Assembly (NCBI GenBank): GCA_964276145.1
Contig: CAXYDN010000003.1
Location: 124,001 to 188,000, forward strand
Reading direction: 5' to 3'
DNA length: 64,000 bases
Origin: SCGC-AAA076-P13 sp964276145
GTDB taxonomy: Bacteria; Pseudomonadota; Gammaproteobacteria; Magnimaribacterales; D2472
The notes beneath the pieces are model-generated. The model was given only the letters and a program-made list of their open reading frames with translations, did no database searches and was not told where the DNA came from. Both the position numbers and the translations under genes were made by a program. Below, piece after piece: positions 7,112 through 15,731 of this stretch (within the stretch, counting starts at the first letter, position 1; the number at the start of each line of letters is the position of its first letter).

Positions 7112-8123
7112 TCTAAGCAAAGCAGACAGTTTATTCTCAAAAAAAATTATCAGTTGGTATGAAATAAACGGCAGAACTAGTCTTCCTTGGAGAAAAAATA
7201 TAACTCCTTATAGAGTTTGGATTTCTGAGATCATGCTTCAACAAACTCAAGTAAAAACTGTCATTCCTTTTTTCAAAAAATTTCTTAAAAAATATCCAAA
7301 TCTTAAATCTTTATCAGAGGCGACTGAAGAAGATATTTTAGCCCTATGGACTGGTCTTGGATTCTATCGAAGAGCAAAAAATATTTTTAAAACAAAAGAA
7401 ATACTTAAGAAAGATTTCAAAAATATATTTCCAAAAACATTTGAAAATATAGTTTCATTGCCTGGCATTGGAGAGTCTACAGCTGGTGCAATAATGTCTA
7501 TTGCATATAAAAGACCATTTCCTATTCTTGATGCAAACGTTAAAAGAACTTTATCTAGGTTTGAATCGATTAAAAACGACTCGACAACTAAATCAAATAA
7601 AGTGCTTTGGGAGTTCTCAAGAATTCACACGCCTAAAGAAAAGATTTTTGAATATACTCAAGGCATTATGGATATGGGAGCAACGGTTTGCACTCCTTTA
7701 GCACCATCATGTGATATATGTCCGGCAAGCAAATTATGTAAAAGTGCTTTTGGTGTTTTAAAACAAGAGACTAAAAAGAAGAAAATTAATCCTAAGAAGA
7801 AAATTAACTTTGTTCTAGCTGTTAATGAAAACGCATTTTTACTCTTCAAAAAATCAGAAAAAACCTTTTGGGAAAGTCTTTGGGTTCCATATGAATTAGA
7901 AGCAAAGAATAGACTACCATGGTCTCATTCTTTTAATAATAAAGAAGAGCTTAACCACAAGCATAAACTTTCTCATCTAGACCTGGATCTAAATATACAA
8001 ATTTTGCATTATGATAAAAAATTTAAATTTAAATCTAACAAAGAATACAAATGGATTCATATATCTGACATTGATAAATTTGGCTTACCAAAGCCCATTA
8101 AGTCTATAATGGATAGATTATGA
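7101..8123 (+). CDS. mutY: A/G-specific adenine glycosylase MutY
   Basis: A 340-residue base-excision repair enzyme removing adenine opposite 8-oxoguanine. Motifs are LPWRKNITPYRVWISEIMLQQTQV, the helix-hairpin-helix LPGIGESTAGAI, the catalytic Asp in ILDANVKR, and a [4Fe-4S] cluster with Cys spacing C-x6-C-x2-C-x5-C (CTPLAPSCDICPASKLC). The C-terminal NUDIX-like 8-oxoG recognition domain is present, with a HKLSHLDLDL segment. It overlaps gpmA by 11 bases and yggX in ATGA. The mutY-yggX pairing is as in E. coli. Confidence 0.95.
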   Translation: MKNDLSKADSLFSKKIISWYEINGRTSLPWRKNITPYRVWISEIMLQQTQVKTVIPFFKKFLKKYPNLKSLSEATEEDILALWTGLGFYRRAKNIFKTKEILKKDFKNIFPKTFENIVSLPGIGESTAGAIMSIAYKRPFPILDANVKRTLSRFESIKNDSTTKSNKVLWEFSRIHTPKEKIFEYTQGIMDMGATVCTPLAPSCDICPASKLCKSAFGVLKQETKKKKINPKKKINFVLAVNENAFLLFKKSEKTFWESLWVPYELEAKNRLPWSHSFNNKEELNHKHKLSHLDLDLNIQILHYDKKFKFKSNKEYKWIHISDIDKFGLPKPIKSIMDRL

Positions 8124-8389
8124 GCCAAAAAGTTTTTTGCAAAAAATATCAAAAAGAAATGCCGGGACTTTCAATGCCTCCAATTCCTGGGCCAAAAGGC
8201 AAAGAACTTCAAGAAAGTGTCTCTCAAGAGGCTTGGAATAAATGGAAATCACATCAAACAACATTAATAAATGAAAAGCATTTAGATATGTCTAATCCAG
8301 ATAATAGAAAATGGCTGTTAGAACAAATGGATAAATTCTTTAACAATGAGGACTATGAAAAGGCATCTGGTTTTAAAGCTTTAGACTGA
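8120..8389 (+). CDS. yggX: YggX family Fe(II)-trafficking/oxidative-stress protein
   Basis: An 89-residue protein with the YggX signature: Cys near the N-terminus in KVFCKKYQKE, GLSMPPIPGPKGKEL, AWNKWKSHQT and a final RKWLLEQMDKFF segment. YggX helps protect Fe-S clusters and limits iron-driven oxidative damage. It starts in the ATGA overlap with mutY, whose product carries an Fe-S cluster. The 163-base region after it has no gene; it holds only the leader of the next gene. Confidence 0.94.
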   Translation: MSQKVFCKKYQKEMPGLSMPPIPGPKGKELQESVSQEAWNKWKSHQTTLINEKHLDMSNPDNRKWLLEQMDKFFNNEDYEKASGFKALD

Positions 8390-8552
8390 TTAAAACAGAA
8401 ATATATTACTTGAACTATTGCCTTTAATTACTGCAATTTAATAGAAGATTTGGTCGTATTTCACAAGTAAAAATACATCAAATAATTTCATTTACAAAAT
8501 AAAAAAAATAGCGTCTAATTTAGGAAGTTTCATATTTTCAAGGGGAGTTATT

Positions 8553-11156
8553 ATGGCTGAAAATACAAATTCAAAATTTCCAACAGAAGCTGATATTGTT
8601 ATTGTTGGTGTGGGTGGTATTGTTGGATCTATGCTGGCATATTGGCTTTCAGATCTTGGTCAAAAAAATATAGTTGGTCTAGAAAAATCTAGTGTGATTC
8701 CATCAGATATTGCCTCTACTGCTCATGCCTCAGATTTTGTATACAACACAACTCATGACAAATTAGGCTGCTGGACAACTGAATTTAGTAGAAAATTTTA
8801 TGAAGATAATGGCTTCTTTCTAAAAAAAGGTGGCTTAGAGATATGTAGAAAAGATGATGATGCTCGCTGGGAAGAACTGAAGAGAAAAGTTTCATCGGGC
8901 AAAGCATTTGGTACCAATGTACGATTAATTTCTGCTGCAGAAGCAAAAGAAAAATTTCCTCTTTTAGAAGAAGATTCTATAAGGGGCGCTATGTGGGATC
9001 CAGATGCCGGTCTAGTTACACCTCGATCACAAGATGTAGTTAGTTTTGCTGTAGAAACTGCAAAAGAAAAAGGTGCACTAAAAACATTTACTGACACACC
9101 AGCGGTTGATTTTGAAATTGAAGATGGAAAAGTCGTTGGAGTAAAAACAGATAAAGGAATAATAAAAACTGATAAGGTTGTTATTGCATCAGGAATCTGG
9201 GGCCCGTTAATGGGTAAAAAGGCTGGAGTTGCTGTACCTCTAATGCCGTTAGAACATCCTTTGCTATTTTTTGGACCGCTTCCTGAAGCTCAAGATGCTA
9301 CAGACTTTTTAGTATATCCATTACTAAGAGATCAAGGAAATTCTGCCTATGTTCGTGATACAGGAAGACTGCATGGAGGAATGCTTGAATGGGGATTTTA
9401 TGAAGATAAAAATCCAAGATTAGTAGATCCAGAAGATATTGGTAATCCAGAAAAAACAATGGGTTCGGATTCAATGAGATATCTTGATCTTGAGGAGGTC
9501 GCAGAGCCTTTAGAAAAAGCATTTGAAACAACACCAATACTCAATGAGCTTGGCTGGGATGAAAAGAGTTCTTTTAATGGATTATTGTCAGTAACTCCAG
9601 ATGCTGGATCTTTGATAGGAGAAAGCCCTGAGGTTAGAGGTTTCTGGTTGTGTGAAGCGGTTTGGGTCAAAGATGGACCAGGTTGCGCTAGGCTTTGTGC
9701 TGAATCAATGGTTAATGGAAAAACTCAGGTTGATATGCACTCTTTTGATATATCTAGATTTTATCCTGAACAAAAAGAAAGAGACTTTGTTAAGTCAAGA
9801 GCCTATGAAAATTCACAAACTATATACACTCCTGCAGTTCATCCAAGAGAGCCATATATTTCTCAAAGAGAAAAATTTGTTAGTCCTTTTTATGAAAGAG
9901 AGAAAGAGCTTGGGGGTTACTTTGACAATGAGGTTGCTTGCTGGGAGCGAGCATTTGCATACGAAAGCAATAGAGAGAAACTGGCTGAATATTTAAAAGA
10001 TATTCCCGTAAGGAAAAATGAATGGGATCAGCGTCATGTTCCCTACGAACTTTCTAATGCAGAACACTTGGCAATGAGTGATTCAGTTGGAATGATAAAT
10101 CTTTCTCATTTTCCCATTATGGATATTGAGGGCCCTGATGCAGAGCAAATGCTAGAGTATCTATCTGTTGCAAAAATTGGAGGCAATACTCCAATAGGAA
10201 AAGTTATCTACACTAATTTTCTAGATGAGGATGGAGGAGTTCATGCAGACCTAACTATATCCAGACTTGCTGAAAATAAATATAGAATCGTTACAGGTGG
10301 TGCTGATGGCAATAGAGATTGGGTGCTATTAAGAAACTATCGAGATGATAATTCATTAGACGTGAGTATTGATATCAGAACGCATGATATTGCAACTCTA
10401 GGTCTTTGGGGTCCAGAAGCAGAAGCTGCATTAGGTAATTTTGTTGATCCAAATGCAATTAATCTAGAAAATTTCCCTTTTGTAACAGCAAAAAATTTAA
10501 CTTTAAATCTCTCTGAAGGTAAGACTATAGATGTCTGGGCAGCTAGAATATCCTATGTTGGTGAAAGTGGATGGGAGATTTATTTAAACAATAATAGTGA
10601 GGAAGGTTTGGCTCTCTATGACTCTCTACTTAAGGTTGGTGTGGTACCAGTTGGTATAGAGACTTACGCTAATAGCAGGCGACTTGAAAAAAGTTTCCGC
10701 CTTCAAGGAGCAGATCTTGAAACTGAATATAATGCTTGTGAAGCAGCAATTCAGAGACCTCTAGTCAAAGAAGCTGACTTTCATGGAAAAGCCGCGCATC
10801 TTATTCAAAGAGACGAAGCGCCATGTTCAATTTTATGCACGATGACTTTAGATGATCTTAATGTTTCAGGTGAAACCAGATATCCTGTTGGTATCTCACC
10901 AATTATTGATCTAAAGACTGGAGAGGTTCCTGTCGATAGTAAAGGAAGAAGATCCTATACTACAGGTATGTCATATTGCCCCTCTATTAAAGAATTTGTT
11001 GTAATGGGTTACTTACCAATGGAACTTGCAAAAGAAGGCCAAAAACTTGCAATAGAATACTTCAATGAAGATGGTGATGGACTTTACCCTATTACGGTGA
11101 AAATAGTTGGAAAAGGATCCCTTTATGACCCCACTAACGAGAAGGTACGTACCTAA
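8553..11156 (+). CDS. FAD oxidoreductase-GcvT fusion, dimethylglycine/sarcosine dehydrogenase family
   Basis: An 867-residue flavoprotein in two parts. Residues 1 to about 400 form a DAO-type FAD domain with the dinucleotide motif IVIVGVGGIVGSMLAYWL and a His in STAHASDF, where family members bind FAD covalently (usually WHAAG). From about 430 onward there are a linker and a GcvT-like aminomethyltransferase domain, with GPDAEQML, YTNFLDEDGGVHADLTI, GLWGPEAEAAL and SYVGESGWEIY, ending in the GCV_T barrel. Such enzymes demethylate N-methyl amines and pass C1 units to tetrahydrofolate. The exact substrate is not clear. AGGGGAG lies 5 bases before the ATG. No partner subunits are adjacent. Confidence 0.85.
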   Translation: MAENTNSKFPTEADIVIVGVGGIVGSMLAYWLSDLGQKNIVGLEKSSVIPSDIASTAHASDFVYNTTHDKLGCWTTEFSRKFYEDNGFFLKKGGLEICRKDDDARWEELKRKVSSGKAFGTNVRLISAAEAKEKFPLLEEDSIRGAMWDPDAGLVTPRSQDVVSFAVETAKEKGALKTFTDTPAVDFEIEDGKVVGVKTDKGIIKTDKVVIASGIWGPLMGKKAGVAVPLMPLEHPLLFFGPLPEAQDATDFLVYPLLRDQGNSAYVRDTGRLHGGMLEWGFYEDKNPRLVDPEDIGNPEKTMGSDSMRYLDLEEVAEPLEKAFETTPILNELGWDEKSSFNGLLSVTPDAGSLIGESPEVRGFWLCEAVWVKDGPGCARLCAESMVNGKTQVDMHSFDISRFYPEQKERDFVKSRAYENSQTIYTPAVHPREPYISQREKFVSPFYEREKELGGYFDNEVACWERAFAYESNREKLAEYLKDIPVRKNEWDQRHVPYELSNAEHLAMSDSVGMINLSHFPIMDIEGPDAEQMLEYLSVAKIGGNTPIGKVIYTNFLDEDGGVHADLTISRLAENKYRIVTGGADGNRDWVLLRNYRDDNSLDVSIDIRTHDIATLGLWGPEAEAALGNFVDPNAINLENFPFVTAKNLTLNLSEGKTIDVWAARISYVGESGWEIYLNNNSEEGLALYDSLLKVGVVPVGIETYANSRRLEKSFRLQGADLETEYNACEAAIQRPLVKEADFHGKAAHLIQRDEAPCSILCTMTLDDLNVSGETRYPVGISPIIDLKTGEVPVDSKGRRSYTTGMSYCPSIKEFVVMGYLPMELAKEGQKLAIEYFNEDGDGLYPITVKIVGKGSLYDPTNEKVRT

Positions 11157-11178
11157 TTAATTAAAAGATTTAATCTTA

Positions 11179-11207
11179 ATGACATTGGGTGGAATCTTTT
11201 CTATAAT
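11179..11207 (+). promoter_or_regulatory. Sigma-70-type promoter for tRNA-Phe
   Basis: A -35 element ATGACA (five of six consensus bases) at 11179-11184 is followed by a 17-base spacer and a perfect TATAAT at 11202-11207. Predicted initiation near 11214 lies just before the mature tRNA 5' end at 11221. It is among the clearest sigma-70 promoters in the window. Confidence 0.8.
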
Positions 11208-11220
11208 CCATCTTCATAAA

Positions 11221-11296
11221 GGCCTGATAGCTCAGTCGGTAGAGCAAAGGATTGAAAATCCTTGTGTCGGTAGTTCGATTCTACCTCAGGCCACCA
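11221..11296 (+). tRNA. tRNA-Phe (GAA)
   Basis: A 76-base tRNA with acceptor stem GGCCTGA/TCAGGCC, D-loop AGCTCAGTCGGTAGAGC, anticodon arm AGGATTGAAAATCCT with GAA anticodon, T-arm with GGTTCGATTC-like TTCGATT, and encoded CCA at 11294-11296. It is very close to E. coli tRNA-Phe. It stands alone between the flavoprotein gene and the convergent P450 gene, whose stop codon lies only 8 bases beyond the CCA. Confidence 0.97.
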
Positions 11297-11304
11297 TTCA
11301 ATTA

Positions 11305-12660
11305 TTAATTCTTTAACCTGACAGGCAACTCCTGAATTGCGTGCACAAAATTATTTGGTGCAACCTTCCAATCACCTGTTACTTTGTAATCTGGAAACCT
11401 GGATAAAAATTGAGAGAAAAACTCTCTTAATTGCATTAAAGCTACTGGCTTGCCTAAACAGGTATGCCTACCAATTCCAAAAGCAAGATGCTTGTCTGCA
11501 TTAGTTCTTAAGATATTAAATTCATCTGGACGATCAAAGATATCCGGATCTCTGTTTGCTGCCCCGTACCAAAGTGCAATCTTTTCATAAGGCCCTATTT
11601 TTTGCCCACCGATCTCAGTTTCTTCTAAAGACGTTCTTCTCATATGGATTACTGGAGATACGTAACGAACTGTCTCATTTATAAAGCCTGTGATATTTTC
11701 AGAATCCTCTAAAACAAGCTTCTTTTGATAAGGGTTATCATTTAGTAATTTAATGCCGCCACTCATCGTATTTCTAGTTGTATCATTTCCTGCAAATATA
11801 ATTAAGAGCCATGAACCATCAAGAAACTCAGCTGATAATTCCTCACCTTCTATTTGAGCATTGGCGATAGCGCTAAGTAAATCATTTTGTGGCTTTTCTC
11901 TTTTTTGCTTGAGAATATACCTACCATAATCAAACATTTCATCAATCATATTATTAAACATATCAATAAGTGAAGGATCGGGAGTAGTATCTGTAGCCCC
12001 TTCTTCATTTTGTTTAATCTGTTCTAAAGTAAAATACTGAGCCAATTCTAGAAATTCCATCCATTCAACTAATTTCTGTCTATCTGCTTCAGGAATTCCA
12101 AGAATTTCAGAGAGTGTATATATAGGCAATTGTTGAGAAAGTTCTTTAACTAAATTAAATTCATTTAGCTTTTCAGCCTCATCTAAAAGCTGAGTAACTT
12201 TTATAGAAACCTTGCTTTGCAGTTCACTTATGAAATTTGGTTTAAAAAAAGGCATATGCTCTTTTCTTAAATTTAAATGCATCTCTCCATCAAGATTCAA
12301 CATATGATCTATAGTGGATTTAAATAATTTAGGGTGTCTATTTTCTTCAGAGCCTAATGTTAGCAAGGTTCCGGTTGAGTACTGAGAAGAAAAGATTTGA
12401 GGATTCATTGAAACTTTTTTAATATCTTCATATTTTGTAAGAACCCAATATCCTGGCTCAGGATCGCTCAACATAGGAGGATGAAAAAAAACTGGAGCAT
12501 TTTCTCTTAGCTCTTTGTATAAATCAAAAGGCTGACCTTTTGTAAAAAGGTCTAGATCATTAAGAAATCCAGATGATTTGTGTATAAAGCTCTTCTTGAA
12601 AGCAGGATCATTAATTTTGTTGTTAATTATCTTAGATGAGAGATTAAAATTTTTAGGCAT
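11305..12660 (-). CDS. Bacterial cytochrome P450
   Basis: A 451-residue soluble class I-type P450. It shows the I-helix oxygen-activation motif FAGNDTTRNT, the K-helix ExxR in NETVRYVSP, and the heme-binding loop FGIGRHTCLGKP with the thiolate Cys at about residue 401. The general look, including the HMRRTSLEETEIGG segment after ExxR, recalls steroid/fatty-acid CYP124/125-like families. The substrate is not predictable. No ferredoxin or reductase is next door, so electron partners must be elsewhere. It is divergent from a serine hydrolase gene, with 95 bases between starts. Confidence 0.93.
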   Translation of the reverse strand: MPKNFNLSSKIINNKINDPAFKKSFIHKSSGFLNDLDLFTKGQPFDLYKELRENAPVFFHPPMLSDPEPGYWVLTKYEDIKKVSMNPQIFSSQYSTGTLLTLGSEENRHPKLFKSTIDHMLNLDGEMHLNLRKEHMPFFKPNFISELQSKVSIKVTQLLDEAEKLNEFNLVKELSQQLPIYTLSEILGIPEADRQKLVEWMEFLELAQYFTLEQIKQNEEGATDTTPDPSLIDMFNNMIDEMFDYGRYILKQKREKPQNDLLSAIANAQIEGEELSAEFLDGSWLLIIFAGNDTTRNTMSGGIKLLNDNPYQKKLVLEDSENITGFINETVRYVSPVIHMRRTSLEETEIGGQKIGPYEKIALWYGAANRDPDIFDRPDEFNILRTNADKHLAFGIGRHTCLGKPVALMQLREFFSQFLSRFPDYKVTGDWKVAPNNFVHAIQELPVRLKN

Positions 12661-12688
12661 ATTTTATTCTACTATCTTTGATGCCTGA

Positions 12689-12717
12689 TTGTTTTAAATT
12701 ATAAAAGTCTGTATAAA
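12689..12717 (+). promoter_or_regulatory. Possible sigma-70 promoter of the serine hydrolase gene
   Basis: TTGTTT at 12689-12694, a 17-base spacer and TATAAA at 12712-12717 lie 39 bases before the serine hydrolase ATG. The -10 matches five of six consensus bases, but the -35 matches only TTG. In AT-rich DNA this is suggestive only. The same divergent spacer must also hold the P450 promoter. Confidence 0.4.
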
Positions 12718-12755
12718 TCTATTTGGGGAGTCTTAAAATTAATTAAAAAAATAAG

Positions 12756-13973
12756 ATGGGGAAAATAAAAGGATACTGTCGACCTGATTTTATTGAAATA
12801 CAGAATATATTTGCTGATTCAATTACATCTGGTCATGAAACAGGCGCTTCTATTGCCATTGAGCATAAAGGCGAAATGATTGTCGATCTTTATGGTGGCT
12901 ATAAAGATGCTGCTAAAAATATCCCTTGGGAAAAAGATACTCTTGTAAATGTTTTTTCAGTTACAAAAGGTGTTACCGCTGCTTGCGTTGCTATGCTTGT
13001 TGACCAAGGAAAGTTAGATGTTCACTCTAAAGTATCTGATTATTGGCCAGAATACGCATGTAATGGCAAAGAGAATACAAAAGTTATAGATTTTTTATGC
13101 CATAGAGCGAATAATTTTGGGTTCAGGGACGGGATACCTATGGGTAGTTGGCAGAACTGGGAAGTTTTTACTCAAGCGCTCGCTGAACAAGAGCCATTTG
13201 GAGAACCGGGAACTTCTCAAGGATACCATGCAGTTACGTATGGATGGCTCGTTGGTGAAATTATTAAAAGGGTTGATGGTAGAGATGTTGGAACTTTTTT
13301 TAAAGAAGAGATTTCGGACCCATTTAATATTAATTTTAAAATTGGCTTATCAGATAAGGATATGATCAATTGTGCAGACATGATTCTGCTTGAAGATGAC
13401 AGAATTAAAGGACTGCCCTTCTCTAAAATTAAATACATTCCAGATTTTTTTCTTCCAAAACAGTTTATAAACTTTAAAAAATTTTTAATAGCTGGGAATT
13501 TTAAAATTGCCTTCCAGAGAAGAGATGGAGATACCAAAGATTACGTAAATTCAACTGATTGGAGAAAGGCTCAAATACCTTCTGCAAATGGACATGGTAC
13601 ATCTGAGGCGCTAGCAAAATTTTATGGAATTCTTAGCACGGGGTGTGAGCGAAATGGATATTCATTAATGTCGCCAGATACATTGCACGCAGCTTTCCAG
13701 CCCCACTCTAGCGGACCTGATTCAGTCCTATTTGGTTCAGATATAACTTTTGGACTTGGTTTTGAGCTTGCAAGCAAAAAATTGCTTAAAGTGAATTTTG
13801 CTCCGCGGTTTATGGGCTCAATGTTTGGTCATGCTGGAATGGGTGGAGCCGTAGCATTTGGTGATGTTAATAAAAAGATAGGGTTCTCTTTTCTTTGCAA
13901 CGAAATGCATGCTTCAAAAGATTTATACAAGACCGCTAATTTGTTAATTGATTCTTTATATTCAAAGCTTTAA
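12756..13973 (+). CDS. Serine hydrolase of the beta-lactamase/class C-like esterase family
   Basis: A 405-residue protein with no signal peptide. The catalytic SxxK is FSVTKG (Ser68, Lys71). The second motif is the YHAVTYGWLVGE block, seen in EstB-like and LACTB-like esterases instead of a classical YxN. The C-terminal FGHAGMGGAVAFGD replaces the KTG box. Absence of an export signal and these variants argue for a cytoplasmic esterase/hydrolase, not a drug-resistance beta-lactamase. It lies in a group with a P450 and an SDR, which suggests lipid or hydrophobic-compound catabolism, by inference. Confidence 0.85.
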   Translation: MGKIKGYCRPDFIEIQNIFADSITSGHETGASIAIEHKGEMIVDLYGGYKDAAKNIPWEKDTLVNVFSVTKGVTAACVAMLVDQGKLDVHSKVSDYWPEYACNGKENTKVIDFLCHRANNFGFRDGIPMGSWQNWEVFTQALAEQEPFGEPGTSQGYHAVTYGWLVGEIIKRVDGRDVGTFFKEEISDPFNINFKIGLSDKDMINCADMILLEDDRIKGLPFSKIKYIPDFFLPKQFINFKKFLIAGNFKIAFQRRDGDTKDYVNSTDWRKAQIPSANGHGTSEALAKFYGILSTGCERNGYSLMSPDTLHAAFQPHSSGPDSVLFGSDITFGLGFELASKKLLKVNFAPRFMGSMFGHAGMGGAVAFGDVNKKIGFSFLCNEMHASKDLYKTANLLIDSLYSKL

Positions 13974-14014
13974 TCTTTTACAAAAGATATAAAATATATG
14001 ATGAGGCACCAAAA

Positions 14015-14998
14015 ATGATTTCTGATTTACAAAGACCAACCAATTCGGGGTTTGGGCAAAAAACTGAGCCAAGTGAAATACTAAATAACATTAATCTTGA
14101 TAATAAAAATATTATTATCACTGGCGGTTATTCTGGCATAGGTTTGGAAACAACCAAAGCTCTTAGGAGCGCTGGAGCAAGAACAATAATTCCAGCAAAA
14201 AGAAAAGACATTGCCCAGACAGAATTGAAAGACGTAGTCCCTGAAGAAGATATTTTTGAAATGGACCTTGCTGATCTCAATTCAGTAAAGAAGTTTACTA
14301 ATTCATTCCATGATCTAAATATTAATCTTGATATTTTGATTAATAATGCAGGGATAATGGCCTGCCCAGAAACTAGAGTCGGTAATGAATGGGAGAGTCA
14401 GTTTGCAGTTAACCATATTGGTCATCATCTTTTAACAAAAGAATTAATGGATAGTTTTAATGAAAATGGAGAATCAAGACTAGTGAGTTTATCTTCATCT
14501 GCACATTCTATTACCAAGATTTTATGGGATGACATACATTATGAAAATGGCGAATATAATAAGTGGACAGCCTATGGTCAATCAAAAACAGCTTCATCAC
14601 TTTTGGCTATAGAATTTGATAGAAAAATGAAAAACAAAGGGGTAAGGGGTTTTGCTGTTCATCCAGGAGGCATTATTACTCCTCTCCAAAGACATCTAGC
14701 AAATGAAGAAATGGTAGCTTTGGGATGGAAGAAAGAAGATGGATCTTTATCAGATTTGGCTGCTAATTTTTTCAAGAGCCCTACCCAGGGAGCATCTACT
14801 ACGCTCTGGTGTGCTACAAATCCTGTGCTTAACAATATTGGCGGGGTGTTTTGCGAAAATTGTGATATTGCAGAACTAAAAGGAAATTTAGACGAATCGC
14901 AACATAGATTTTTTGGAGTTGCAGATTGGGCAATAGATAGTGAAGAAGCTATTAAATTATGGGAAGTAACAGATAAAATGATATCTGATTATTTTTAA
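14015..14998 (+). CDS. Short-chain dehydrogenase/reductase, retinol-dehydrogenase-like
   Basis: A 327-residue SDR. It has the cofactor motif TGGYSGIG, the Asp in MDLADL, structural NNAG, catalytic Ser in LSSSAHS, the YGQSK active site (YxxxK) and the HPGGIITPLQRH turn. Length and motifs match the WW-domain oxidoreductase/retinol dehydrogenase-like bacterial SDRs. RKD after the second strand suggests NADP(H) preference. The substrate is unknown. It follows the serine hydrolase gene by 41 bases on the same strand and ends one base from the convergent pssA stop. Confidence 0.88.
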   Translation: MISDLQRPTNSGFGQKTEPSEILNNINLDNKNIIITGGYSGIGLETTKALRSAGARTIIPAKRKDIAQTELKDVVPEEDIFEMDLADLNSVKKFTNSFHDLNINLDILINNAGIMACPETRVGNEWESQFAVNHIGHHLLTKELMDSFNENGESRLVSLSSSAHSITKILWDDIHYENGEYNKWTAYGQSKTASSLLAIEFDRKMKNKGVRGFAVHPGGIITPLQRHLANEEMVALGWKKEDGSLSDLAANFFKSPTQGASTTLWCATNPVLNNIGGVFCENCDIAELKGNLDESQHRFFGVADWAIDSEEAIKLWEVTDKMISDYF

Positions 14999-14999
14999 T

Positions 15000-15731
15000 T
15001 TAAGTTTTATATCTTTCTTTTTGCCAAGAAAAAACTGAAAAAGGAATGGTTAATAAATAGATTAATGCCAAAACATTAAGAGTGTGCCAAGGTAGATTAA
15101 TCATGCTTAGGACAAATATTGAAAAAATAATTAAAAAGGTAAACTTTGATTTTATAACCAACCCCCTGCCCTTTAGCGAGAAAGTGGGAATCTTACTTAC
15201 CAGCAAGCCACTTATTAAAATTATATAGCCAGCAACAAAATTGATATTTTCATAAGCCCATTCGTACCCCATGAAAATATGAGTAAGAGGTAGTAGTATT
15301 AAAATTGCACCTGCTGGAGTTGGTATTCCAGTAAAAAAATCTATGCTTTTAGATTCATCATGCTTTGATTTTTCGTGCAAAACATTAAAAAGAGCTAGCC
15401 TTAAGCAAGAAAATATAATAAAAATTAAAGTAGCAAAAATGCCAATGCTGCTACTTTCATAAAAAATAGCCATATATATTAAAATTCCAGGCGCAACTCC
15501 AAAGCTTAAAAAGTCCGAAAGAGAATCTAACTGAAAACCAAGGTCTGATTCACTATCAAGATATCTAGCAAGCATTCCATCAAGAGCATCGCATACGGCA
15601 GCAAATAGAATACAAATTACTGCCAAATTAAACTCTCCCTCAATAGCAAATCTAATAGAGCTTAATCCAAAGCTTAAACCTGATAAAGTGATTAAATTCG
15701 GTATCAAAGATCGTAAATTCAATCTTTTCAT
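15000..15731 (-). CDS. pssA: CDP-diacylglycerol-serine O-phosphatidyltransferase
   Basis: A 243-residue multi-spanning membrane enzyme of the CDP-alcohol phosphatidyltransferase family. The catalytic motif D-G-x2-A-R-x8-G-x3-D-x3-D is complete: Asp51, Gly52, Ala55, Arg56, Gly65, Asp69, Asp73. It would make phosphatidylserine from CDP-diacylglycerol and serine. This is the membrane type II synthase, not the peripheral type I enzyme of E. coli. It overlaps psd by 4 bases, and the decarboxylase gene is transcribed first. Together they make phosphatidylethanolamine. Confidence 0.92.
   Translation of the reverse strand: MKRLNLRSLIPNLITLSGLSFGLSSIRFAIEGEFNLAVICILFAAVCDALDGMLARYLDSESDLGFQLDSLSDFLSFGVAPGILIYMAIFYESSSIGIFATLIFIIFSCLRLALFNVLHEKSKHDESKSIDFFTGIPTPAGAILILLPLTHIFMGYEWAYENINFVAGYIILISGLLVSKIPTFSLKGRGLVIKSKFTFLIIFSIFVLSMINLPWHTLNVLALIYLLTIPFSVFSWQKERYKT

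Noticed and set aside
8390..8552. Riboswitch (glycine-type) ahead of the DMGDH-like gene
   Set aside because: The 163-base spacer is AT-rich with no conserved aptamer core or paired stems visible by eye.
8798..9670. Antisense ORFs of 80-100 residues inside the flavoprotein gene
   Set aside because: They mirror the codon pattern of the real gene, have low-complexity Ser/Leu-rich sequences and no start signals.
12756..13973. Antibiotic-resistance beta-lactamase
   Set aside because: No export signal, and the YxN and KTG motifs are replaced by esterase-type variants.
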